This document shows positions 1-5,863 of a stretch of DNA of 10,254 nucleotides, one piece after another (position 1 is the stretch's first letter; every line of letters starts with the position of its first letter). The stretch covers positions 1-10,254 of the forward strand of contig JAKDIE010000024.1 in assembly GCA_030450655.1 (NCBI GenBank), in the 5' to 3' direction. Origin of the DNA: Ruaniaceae bacterium (GTDB lineage Bacteria > Actinomycetota > Actinomycetes > Actinomycetales > Actinomycetaceae). Both the position numbers and the translations under genes were made by a program. Below the pieces are notes generated by a model. It saw only the letters and a program-made list of their open reading frames with translations, was not told where the DNA came from and did not search any database.

Positions 1-776
1 TCGCTGGCCATGGCGTCGGGGAGCTCCTGGACCAGGTCGGCGGCGTCGTCGGGCTCCATCTCGTCGAGAATGTCCGCAGCCCGCTCCGTGGGCAAGGCGG
101 AGAGAATCGCGACCTGATCCTCCTCCACGCTCTCCTGAAGAACATCGGCGAGGCGCTCGTTCGTGAGCTCTTGCGCCACTTGCACCACGCGTTCGTCCGG
201 GAGCGTGCGAAGCATCTCGGCGAGGTCCGCAGGCTTCATATCGGACATCGAGGCGAGGAGAGTGGTGGCGCCTTGTTGAGATGGGCTTGATCCGAGGCCG
301 GTCACGTCGTCGGGAGTAACGAAGAATGTTTGCCCGCGGCGGAAGAGCCCGGTACTCTCCCGTCGCCGCACGAAAAGCTTCGTGACGTGCCAATCGAGAT
401 TTCGCTGCTGTTCGATCGCCACATCGTGGATGACGGTCTCTCCCGAGCCGTCCTTCATGGTGACCACGCGGTCGAGGAGTTCCCCCATCACCAGAGTTTC
501 GATGGCGCGCTGCTCGAATCGCCGCAGGTTCACTAGACCTGTGGTGATCACGGTGCCGTGGTCGATTCCCGTCACGCGTGTGAGGGGCAGAAACACTCGC
601 CGGCGCCCAACGCCCACCACAAGGCCCACCGCCCGCGGCGCGCCCTTGAGGCGGACGAGTACGACCACGTCACGGACGCGACCCACCTCATCGCCGAGGG
701 GATCGAATACCTTGGTGCCCACAAGGCGCGCCACAAACACGCGCGAAGGGCTGGTGATTCGGGTTGAAGTACTCAC
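1..776 (-). CDS. PRC-barrel / MgtE N-terminal domain protein (partial, C-terminus beyond window)
   Basis: The frame reads from GTG at 776 and is still open at base 1, giving 258 residues of the N-terminal part. Residues about 14-75 and 94-160 look like two PRC-barrel-type beta-rich segments (for example VFVARLVGTKVFDPLGDEVG, then LLDRVVTMKDGSGETVIHDV). From about residue 178 the sequence becomes the helical-repeat MgtE_N domain, with its typical phrases LPDERVVQVAQEL, ILSALPTERAADILDEMEP and DDAADLVQELP. In actinobacteria this architecture usually continues into a CBS pair and ends near 430 residues without the MgtE membrane channel, as in M. tuberculosis Rv1232c. The missing end prevents confirming that here, so calling it a magnesium transporter would be unsafe. 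A magnesium-sensing or regulatory role is an inference from the domains. An in-frame TAG lies 12 bases upstream of the GTG, which limits the start choice. It is divergent from the stress-protein gene at 869. Confidence 0.88.
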   Translation of the reverse strand, partial: MSTSTRITSPSRVFVARLVGTKVFDPLGDEVGRVRDVVVLVRLKGAPRAVGLVVGVGRRRVFLPLTRVTGIDHGTVITTGLVNLRRFEQRAIETLVMGELLDRVVTMKDGSGETVIHDVAIEQQRNLDWHVTKLFVRRRESTGLFRRGQTFFVTPDDVTGLGSSPSQQGATTLLASMSDMKPADLAEMLRTLPDERVVQVAQELTNERLADVLQESVEEDQVAILSALPTERAADILDEMEPDDAADLVQELPDAMAS

Positions 777-782
777 GCGCCA

Positions 783-788
783 AGCCTA
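783..788 (-). promoter_or_regulatory. Candidate -10 element (TAGGCT) of the PRC/MgtE_N gene, leaderless
   Basis: On the minus strand TAGGCT fits the actinobacterial TANNNT -10 consensus and ends 7 bases before the GTG at 776. Transcription would therefore begin at or next to the start codon. No convincing Shine-Dalgarno is present at the normal distance and no good -35 is seen. The octamer CTGCCTGA (794-801) lies in the expected -10/-35 spacer. Confidence 0.5.
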
Positions 789-793
789 GTGTC

Positions 794-851
794 CTGCCTG
801 AGAAATTGGTTGGAAGGGGGCGGCGTCGGATTCAGGCAGCTTTCAGGCAGC
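794..851. repeat. Triple octamer TCAGGCAG in the divergent promoter region
   Basis: The 10-mer TTCAGGCAGC occurs at 831-840 and again at 842-851, an 11-bp period close to one helical turn. Its core TCAGGCAG occurs a third time in inverted orientation (CTGCCTGA, 794-801). The direct pair overlaps the expected -35 and spacer of the plus-strand promoter at 857-862. The inverted copy sits in the spacer of the minus-strand promoter at 783-788. This placement suggests a transcription-factor operator controlling both divergent genes. The binding protein cannot be named from the sequence. Confidence 0.45.
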
Positions 852-856
852 GGGCG

Positions 857-862
857 CATAAT
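857..862 (+). promoter_or_regulatory. Candidate -10 element (CATAAT) of the general stress protein gene, leaderless
   Basis: CATAAT matches TATAAT at five of six positions, including the conserved second A and final T. It ends 7 bases before the ATG at 869, placing the likely transcription start at the A of the start codon. The GGGG just before the ATG is too close to act as a Shine-Dalgarno. The upstream direct repeats occupy the -35 region. Confidence 0.55.
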
Positions 863-868
863 TGGGGT

Positions 869-1420
869 ATGAACCAGACCCAGGCCATTCAGTCCGCCGG
901 ACGCTTTGCGACTCCCGTTGGGGAGGAGGTCACAGTCTTCACCGACTATGCGGCCGCGCAGAAGGCCGTGGACACACTCTCAGATTCCGGCTTCCCCGTG
1001 CAGAGCGTTCAGATCGTGGGGCGCGATCTGCGCCTGATCGAGAACGTGACCGGGCGCCTCACGGCTGGAAAGGCAATCGGTGGTGGGGCGCTGAGCGGCG
1101 CATGGCTCGGGGTGATGGTGGGCCTGCTGTGGCTGATCATGACCGCGAGCGCCGGTGCGATCCTCTGGGGTGCCGCGCTTGGTGCCCTGTGGGGCGCGAT
1201 CCTCGGCGCGATCCCGTACTTCATGAGCCGTGGCACACGTGATTTCACGTCGACCACCAGTGTTGTTCCGGGTACCTTCGCACTACATTGCCGCACTGAG
1301 ACCCTGTTCGAGTGCCGCCGCGTGCTGACCGAGCACGGTCTGCTGGCGGCGCAGAGCGCGCCGGTAGATCTCAGCACGCCGCCGCTGTACGGCGAGCGCA
1401 TCGTCACCGACGAAGCCTAA
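869..1420 (+). CDS. General stress protein 17M-like, two-helix membrane protein
   Basis: The product is 183 residues. The N-terminal part (about 10-63) carries the GSP-17M/YflT-like fold pattern with PVGEEVTVFTDYAAAQKAVDTL, DSGFPVQSVQIVGRDLRLIE and VTGR. Residues about 70-91 and 94-119 are two hydrophobic, glycine-rich helices (GGGALSGAWLGVMVGLLWLI; GAILWGAALGALWGAILGAI) whose GxxxG spacing favours tight helix packing. The C-terminal part (about 131-165) is again soluble, with GTFALHC and ALHCRTE-type strands. Actinobacterial relatives are annotated as general stress proteins of unknown biochemical role. The frame extends upstream to an ATG at 764, but that start would run through the whole promoter region and into the divergent gene. 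The ATG at 869 is preferred because of the CATAAT element and because the family homology begins there. It converges on the aminopeptidase gene with a 6-bp gap. Confidence 0.82.
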   Translation: MNQTQAIQSAGRFATPVGEEVTVFTDYAAAQKAVDTLSDSGFPVQSVQIVGRDLRLIENVTGRLTAGKAIGGGALSGAWLGVMVGLLWLIMTASAGAILWGAALGALWGAILGAIPYFMSRGTRDFTSTTSVVPGTFALHCRTETLFECRRVLTEHGLLAAQSAPVDLSTPPLYGERIVTDEA

Positions 1421-1426
1421 TCTGCG

Positions 1427-2923
1427 TTAGCTGAGCAGGCCCTGCACCCAGGCTTCGACGGCCTCGATGGTGCGCGGGATGTCCTCGGAGATTCGCTCCG
1501 CGCCGGTCTCGGTCACAATGACGTCGTCCTCAATCCTCACGCCGATCCCGCGCATCTCCTCGGGCACCGCGAGATCGTCCCTGCGGAAGTAGAGGCCGGG
1601 CTCGATCGTGAAGCACATGCCGGGCTCGAGGCGCGCACCGAGGTAGAGCTTCTCGCGCGCCTGCGCGCAGTCGTGCACATCGATTCCCAGGTGATGCGAG
1701 GTGCCGTGCACCATCCACCGCCGGTGGTACTGGCCTTCTGGCTGCAGCGATTCCGCGGCGGTGACGGGCAGCATCCCCCACTCCTCTAGACGCGCGGCGA
1801 TGACCTCCATGGCGGCGGCGTGGATATCGCGGAAGAGGGCCCGTTCGCCGTCGGGCCCGATCTCTGCGGCCCTCGCGAGGGATGCCTCGCAGGCGTCAAG
1901 GACGGCCTGATAGACACGCTTCTGAGGCTCGCTGAACGCGCCGTCAACAGGGATGGTGCGGGTGATATCCGCAGTGTAGAGAGATTCCACCTCGACTCCG
2001 GCGTCCACGAGCACGAGGTCGCCGGGCTGGACCGCTCCGTCGTTGCCGATCCAATGGAGAGTGTTGGCGTGGTTGCCGGAAGCGGCGATCGTGTCGTAGC
2101 CGAGGCCGTTGCCTTCTTCACGGGCGCGCGCACCGAACGCGCCTTCCAGGACGCGCTCGCCGCGCGGGTGCTCGGTGGCCCGGGGGAGCGAGCGGATCAG
2201 CTCGTCGAAGCCTTCGCGTGTGGCGTCCACGGCGTCCCGCATCTGCTGGATCTCCCAGGCATCCTTGATAAGGCGCAACTCCGAGAGAGCCTCGGCGAAG
2301 CCGGCGTCGGCGTCCTTCGCCTGGGCTCCCACCTCGGAACGGACGCGTTCTACGAGAGCCGAGATGGCGGCGTCGGCCTGAGGAACCACGCGGATCTGAA
2401 TCTGCCCGGCGTCCTTCGCCACGGCATCCGCGAGCTCGTCGCTGTGGGCCGTGGGCAGGCCCGTGACGGCGCTCATCTGCGCCAAGGTGGGGCGAACTCC
2501 CACCCAGAGCTCCCCATAGCGGGCATCGGCAAAGAACTCCTCGGTGTCCTTCCCCGCGGCAGGGCGGAAGTAGAGCGTGGAGACGTGGCCGCCCTCGGCA
2601 GGCTCCATCACGAGCACGGCGTCCGGCTCCTGATCCGTGCCGAGGCCCGTGAGGTGCGCGAAGGCGCTGTGCGGGCGGAAGCGGTAATCGGTGTCGTTCG
2701 AGCGGACCTTCAGTTCGCCCGCGGGAATCACGAGGCGCTCACCCGGGAACTGCGCGGAAATGGCCGCGCGCCGGGCTGCCGCGTAGGCGGCGGACTCGGC
2801 CCGAGGAGGAAGCGGGCTGGTATCCTCTTCCCAGTTCGCCGCGATGAACTCGCGGAATGCCTTGCTCTGCGGTCGCTGGGAGCGGGCAGATGCGCGCTCC
2901 TCGAGGTCTTTCTCGTCAGTCAT
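1427..2923 (-). CDS. pepP: Xaa-Pro aminopeptidase (aminopeptidase P, M24B)
   Basis: The 498-residue protein hydrolyses the N-terminal residue from peptides with proline at position 2, and is a cytosolic dimetal (usually Mn2+) enzyme. The N-terminal creatinase-like domain (about 40-200) includes the family phrase VIPAGELKVRSNDTDYRFR, followed by HSAFAHLTG. The pita-bread catalytic domain follows from about 213 (SELRLIKDAWEIQQMR). All five expected metal ligands are visible: D307 (LVDAGVE), D319 (YTADITRT), H410 (in HGTSHHLGIDVHD), E441 (FTIEPGLY) and E465 (GVRIEDDV). Catalytic-site histidines H406 and H417 are also present. The length is slightly above that of E. coli PepP because of an acidic, charged leader of about 40 residues, as is common in actinobacteria. 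The ATG at 2923 is chosen because no ATG or GTG lies close upstream in frame and a TAACGT -10 element sits just before it. It follows the MFS gene on the same strand by 77 bp but appears to have its own promoter. Confidence 0.95.
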   Translation of the reverse strand: MTDEKDLEERASARSQRPQSKAFREFIAANWEEDTSPLPPRAESAAYAAARRAAISAQFPGERLVIPAGELKVRSNDTDYRFRPHSAFAHLTGLGTDQEPDAVLVMEPAEGGHVSTLYFRPAAGKDTEEFFADARYGELWVGVRPTLAQMSAVTGLPTAHSDELADAVAKDAGQIQIRVVPQADAAISALVERVRSEVGAQAKDADAGFAEALSELRLIKDAWEIQQMRDAVDATREGFDELIRSLPRATEHPRGERVLEGAFGARAREEGNGLGYDTIAASGNHANTLHWIGNDGAVQPGDLVLVDAGVEVESLYTADITRTIPVDGAFSEPQKRVYQAVLDACEASLARAAEIGPDGERALFRDIHAAAMEVIAARLEEWGMLPVTAAESLQPEGQYHRRWMVHGTSHHLGIDVHDCAQAREKLYLGARLEPGMCFTIEPGLYFRRDDLAVPEEMRGIGVRIEDDVIVTETGAERISEDIPRTIEAVEAWVQGLLS

Positions 2924-2930
2924 GACTATG

Positions 2931-2936
2931 ACGTTA
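2931..2936 (-). promoter_or_regulatory. Candidate -10 element (TAACGT) of pepP, leaderless
   Basis: On the minus strand TAACGT fits TANNNT and ends 8 bases before the ATG at 2923. No Shine-Dalgarno is present at the usual distance, so a leaderless transcript is likely. It lies in the 77-bp gap after the MFS gene, which suggests that pepP can be transcribed independently. The -35 region is unremarkable. Confidence 0.45.
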
Positions 2937-2966
2937 CATCTTCCGCCGTCATGCCCGTGCCTTGCC

Positions 2967-3000
2967 CGGGAAACGCTCCCGCTCGCCGGCCCGAGGGCCG
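2967..3000 (-). terminator. Two GC-rich hairpins after the MFS stop codon, possible weak terminator
   Basis: Directly after the MFS stop (3001-3003), the minus strand contains the perfect palindrome CGGCCC-TC-GGGCCG (2987-3000). A second hairpin, CGGGA-GCGTT-TCCCG, follows at 2967-2981. Neither is followed by a U-tract. If this is a terminator it is of the U-poor type often proposed for actinobacteria. It could also simply be an RNA 3'-end stabiliser. Confidence 0.35.
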
Positions 3001-4326
3001 TCACTGCTCGTCGAGCGCCTCGCCGGATTTCTCGGGAAGGAAGAGGGTGGAGATCATGGCGAGCACGAACGAGATGGCGAACGCCCCGAACACGAGGGGC
3101 CAGCCCCCCGCGCGGTCGAGGAACGGTACCGAGAGGGGGGCCGCCATCGCGGCGACCCGCCCGAACGCCGTGGCGGCTCCGGACCCGGTGGTGCGCAGCC
3201 AGGTGGGGAACACCTCGGGCGTGATCGCATACAGCGCGCCCCAGGCGCCGAGGTTGAAGAAGGAGAGCATGCAGCCGGCCAGGATGATCCACCCCGTGCT
3301 GGGAGCGAGGCCCATGCCCACGGCGGAGATGGCCGCGCCTGCGAGGAACACGGCGAGCGTGGGGCGCCGTCCCCAGATCTCGATGAGCACCGCGGCGCAC
3401 GCGTAGCCGGGTAGCTGCGCGAGCGTGATGATGAGCGTGAAGCCGAACGACTTCACGAGATCGTGCCCTTGAGCGTGCAGCAGCGACGGCAGCCAGATGA
3501 ATGCCCCGTAGTACGCGAAGTTCACGCCGATCCAGGTGAGGGCGAGGGCGATGGTCCGACGGCGGAAGCGGGCCGTCCACAGGACCCTCCAGCCGGGCGT
3601 GGGTGCGATCGGTAGAGGAGGTGAGGGGACCGCGTCGATCCCGGCGGCTTCTTCGAACTGGCGGACTGCGGACTCGGCCTCCTCGGTGCGGCCCTTGCTC
3701 TCGAGGAAACGCACCGATTCGGGCAGCTTCATGCGCACAATGATCGCGTACACCGCCGGAACTGCGCCCAGTGCGAGCGCCCACCGCCACCCGTTCTCGG
3801 CGGGCACCACGAGGTACCCGATCACCGCTGCGGCGAGCCATCCCACGGCCCAGAACGCCTCGAGGATCACCACCACGCGCCCTCGGATCCGTGCCGGTGC
3901 GTACTCGGAGACGAGAGTGGAGGCAACGGGGAGTTCGGCGCCAAGCCCCAACCCCACCACGAAGCGCAGCGCGATCAGGACGGCGAGACCGCCGGCAAAT
4001 GCCGAGGCACCCGTCGCCACGCCGTAGACCACGAGGGTGAGGGCGAAGACGTTCCGCCGCCCGATCTTGTCCGCCATGAGACCGCCGAGGGAGGCCCCCA
4101 CGGCCATTCCCACGAAACCGATCGCGCCAAGGAGCGATGCCTCGCCGGAGCTCAGGCCCCACTCGGAGATAAGTGCTGCCATGATGAACGAGATGAGGCC
4201 CACGTCCATGGCGTCGAGGGCCCATCCGATCCCAGATCCGCCCAGCAGCCGCGTGTGTGGGCGCGTCCAGGGGAGGCGGTCGAGGCGTTCAGGACGGGTC
4301 AGCGACATGGGGTTGCGTTCTGTCAT
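3001..4326 (-). CDS. MFS transporter (sugar porter / SV2-NaiP-like)
   Basis: A 441-residue, 12-helix membrane transporter. TM1 carries GWALDAMDVGLISF (about 34-47), with the paired acidic residues seen in the NaiP/AAHS-like group. The motif A loop between TM2 and TM3 is GGLMADKIGRRN (81-92). The TM4-TM5 region has RFVVGLGLGAELPVASTLVSEY followed by ARIRGR (121-150), a sugar-porter-type signature. LPESVRFLESKGR (201-213) opens the central cytosolic loop, which runs to about 250. The C-terminal half repeats motif A as IEIWGRRPT (315-323) and has PEVFPTWLRTTG (370-381). These features support proton-coupled uptake or export of a small organic acid, niacin-like or sugar-like substrate, but the substrate cannot be read from the sequence. 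The first in-frame ATG is 63 bases further upstream at 4389. The ATG at 4326 is preferred because TATCCT sits 8 bases before it and the longer form would overlap the divergent PHP gene. A second internal ATG at residue 7 is possible. Confidence 0.88.
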   Translation of the reverse strand: MTERNPMSLTRPERLDRLPWTRPHTRLLGGSGIGWALDAMDVGLISFIMAALISEWGLSSGEASLLGAIGFVGMAVGASLGGLMADKIGRRNVFALTLVVYGVATGASAFAGGLAVLIALRFVVGLGLGAELPVASTLVSEYAPARIRGRVVVILEAFWAVGWLAAAVIGYLVVPAENGWRWALALGAVPAVYAIIVRMKLPESVRFLESKGRTEEAESAVRQFEEAAGIDAVPSPPLPIAPTPGWRVLWTARFRRRTIALALTWIGVNFAYYGAFIWLPSLLHAQGHDLVKSFGFTLIITLAQLPGYACAAVLIEIWGRRPTLAVFLAGAAISAVGMGLAPSTGWIILAGCMLSFFNLGAWGALYAITPEVFPTWLRTTGSGAATAFGRVAAMAAPLSVPFLDRAGGWPLVFGAFAISFVLAMISTLFLPEKSGEALDEQ

Positions 4327-4333
4327 GTGGAAC

Positions 4334-4339
4334 AGGATA
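4334..4339 (-). promoter_or_regulatory. Candidate -10 element (TATCCT) of the MFS gene, leaderless
   Basis: On the minus strand TATCCT fits TANNNT and ends 8 bases before the ATG at 4326. No Shine-Dalgarno precedes that ATG. The expected -35 position (about 4357-4362) falls inside the promoter of the divergent PHP gene. Confidence 0.5.
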
Positions 4340-4369
4340 GGGCACGTGGGAGTGGGCGCGTCGGCCCGA

Positions 4370-4375
4370 TAGTCT
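4370..4375 (+). promoter_or_regulatory. Candidate -10 element (TAGTCT) of the PHP-marC operon, leaderless
   Basis: TAGTCT fits TANNNT and ends 7 bases before the GTG at 4382. A GGAGG at 4376-4380 looks like a Shine-Dalgarno, but only one base separates it from the GTG, which is too close for normal pairing. The expected -35 position (about 4347-4352) lies inside the spacer of the divergent MFS promoter. Confidence 0.5.
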
Positions 4376-4381
4376 GGAGGC

Positions 4382-5221
4382 GTGCGCATCGACCTTCACA
4401 CACACACGCTGCACTCGGACGGCACGGACACCCCCACGCAGCTGATCGCCGCCGCGCGCGAGGCGGGCCTCGACGTCGTCGGCCTCACGGATCACGATAC
4501 GATCGCCGGCTGGAACGAGGCTGCCGAGGCGGCCCGCGGCAGTGGCCTCACCCTCGTGCGTGGCGCGGAAATCTCCACGCGTGCGGACGGCATCAGCGTC
4601 CACGTGCTCTCCTACCTTCATGACCCCGACGACGCCCCCATGGCCGCGATGCTCGCTTCCTCCCGCTCGGCACGGGAGGTGCGGGCGCGTCGCATGGTGG
4701 CGGGACTCGCCCGCGATTTTCCGATCACGTGGCGGGATGTGGCGGGGACTGCGGGCACCCCCAAAACTATCGGCCGCCCCCACATGGCGGATGCGCTCGT
4801 TGCCGTGGGAGCCGCCCGGGATCGCGATGACGCGTTCGCCCGCATCCTCCACGCTCACGGCCCCTACTATGTGGGCATCGACGTCCCAGATCCGAGGATC
4901 GCCGTGGGCATCATTCGTGCGGCTGGAGGCGTGCCGGTGATGGCGCACCCACTCGCTGTGGCGCGGGGTCGCGTGGTCTCCGAAGGCGTCATCGAGGAGA
5001 TGGTGGATGCGGGCCTCGCCGCGATCGAGGCGGATCATCGTGATCACGACGACGCCGCCCGGGCGCGGGTGCGCGAGCTCGCCGCGAGCTGGGGTATCGA
5101 AGTGACGGGTTCGTCGGATTACCACGGGCGTGGCAAGATGAATCGGCTTGGTGAGAATCTAACCGAGCGGCGCGTGTACGACGCCTTGCGGATGCAGGGC
5201 CGCCTGGAGGTTATCGAGTGA
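4382..5221 (+). CDS. PHP-domain phosphoesterase (RNase AM / TrpH-like)
   Basis: A 279-residue metal-dependent phosphoesterase of the polymerase and histidinol phosphatase (PHP) superfamily. Every expected metal-binding motif is visible: HTHTLHSDG (H6, H8, D13), LTDHDT (D37, H38), RGAEIS (E63), H74 in SVHVLSY, GRPHMADAL (H134), MAHPLA (H189) and SSDYHG (D246, H248). This is the set found in the E. coli Rnm/YciV (formerly TrpH) group. Members of that group act as a 5'-3' exonuclease trimming rRNA 5' ends and as a phosphatase on 3',5'-nucleoside bisphosphates. The substrate here is inferred from the family. The start is GTG at 4382, one base after a GGAGG and 7 bases after TAGTCT; the conserved HxH motif begins at residue 6, leaving no room for a later start. 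The stop overlaps the marC start by four bases, so the two genes form an operon with probable translational coupling. Confidence 0.92.
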   Translation: MRIDLHTHTLHSDGTDTPTQLIAAAREAGLDVVGLTDHDTIAGWNEAAEAARGSGLTLVRGAEISTRADGISVHVLSYLHDPDDAPMAAMLASSRSAREVRARRMVAGLARDFPITWRDVAGTAGTPKTIGRPHMADALVAVGAARDRDDAFARILHAHGPYYVGIDVPDPRIAVGIIRAAGGVPVMAHPLAVARGRVVSEGVIEEMVDAGLAAIEADHRDHDDAARARVRELAASWGIEVTGSSDYHGRGKMNRLGENLTERRVYDALRMQGRLEVIE

Positions 5222-5850
5222 ACCAGTACGTGGATATCACGCTGCTGGCGTCCACTTTCTTGACGCTGTTCGTCATCATGGACCCGCCGGGGCTACTGCC
5301 GATCTTCCTGAGCCTCACGGATACGATGACGCGCGATGAGCGCAAGAAGGCGGCGATTCAGGCCACGGCCACGTCGTTCGGCGTCATCACGGCATTCATC
5401 CTCTTTGGGCGCTTCATCCTCGACTTCCTGCACATCTCGCTCCCCGCGCTGCAGCTCTCCGGTGGGCTGTTGCTGCTCATCATGGCGATGGAGTTGCTGA
5501 TGGGTAGGACTGGCGATACCGGCTCGCGCACGCAAGTGAACGTGGCGCTCGTGCCACTTGGTACGCCGCTGATCGCCGGCCCTGGCGCGATCGTGGCCGG
5601 AATGCTCGCCGGTCAGCAGGCGTGGGACGTGGAAGGCGGGCCCATTGCGGGCTGGATCGCCGTCGTCGGGGCCGTGGTTCTCATGCACGTCGTGTTGTGG
5701 ATGACGATGCGCTTCGCCGGGTATCTTTTCGGCGTGCTTGGGGAGGGTGGGGTGTCGCTATTGACCCGCATCGCCGGCCTCTTGCTGGCGGCGATCGCGG
5801 TGCAACTCATGGCGGACGCCGTCTTCGCGTTCATCGACGCCGCCTTCTAG
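5218..5850 (+). CDS. MarC family (UPF0056) integral membrane protein
   Basis: A 210-residue protein with about six hydrophobic segments, typical of MarC/UPF0056 in length and pattern. Recognisable family phrases are TLFVIMDPPGLLPIFLSLT in TM1 (about 17-35), ALQLSGGLLLLIMAMELL (about 77-94), then VALVPLGTPLIAGPGAI (about 109-125) and the final TRIAGLLLAAIAVQLM helix (about 183-198). The family is named for the E. coli mar locus, but its link to multiple antibiotic resistance was later withdrawn and its transport substrate is unknown. The start is GTG at 5218, sharing GTGA with the stop of the PHP gene. A good Shine-Dalgarno GGAGG at 5206-5210 precedes it by seven bases, inside the PHP coding sequence. 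It converges on the DEAD-box helicase gene with a 13-bp gap, and no clear terminator is seen. Confidence 0.92.
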   Translation: MNQYVDITLLASTFLTLFVIMDPPGLLPIFLSLTDTMTRDERKKAAIQATATSFGVITAFILFGRFILDFLHISLPALQLSGGLLLLIMAMELLMGRTGDTGSRTQVNVALVPLGTPLIAGPGAIVAGMLAGQQAWDVEGGPIAGWIAVVGAVVLMHVVLWMTMRFAGYLFGVLGEGGVSLLTRIAGLLLAAIAVQLMADAVFAFIDAAF

Positions 5851-5863
5851 CGGCGCCGAAAGC

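Noticed and set aside
382..789. A plus-strand open frame of 135 codons
   Set aside because: It is rich in T, R and S and antisense to the PRC/MgtE_N gene, whose domains are clear on the minus strand.
1820..3406. A 528-codon open frame on the plus strand
   Set aside because: It lies antisense to pepP and the MFS gene, mirrors their codon bias, and shows no recognisable domain or start signal.
1427..4225. A single 932-codon open frame on the minus strand
   Set aside because: Only its last 498 codons, from the ATG at 2923, are protein-like (aminopeptidase P). The upstream part is an arginine- and glycine-rich shadow of the MFS gene in another frame, as expected in GC-rich DNA.
4289..5125. A 278-codon open frame antisense to the PHP gene
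   Set aside because: The composition is rich in H, R and G with no family motif. The opposite strand has every PHP metal ligand.
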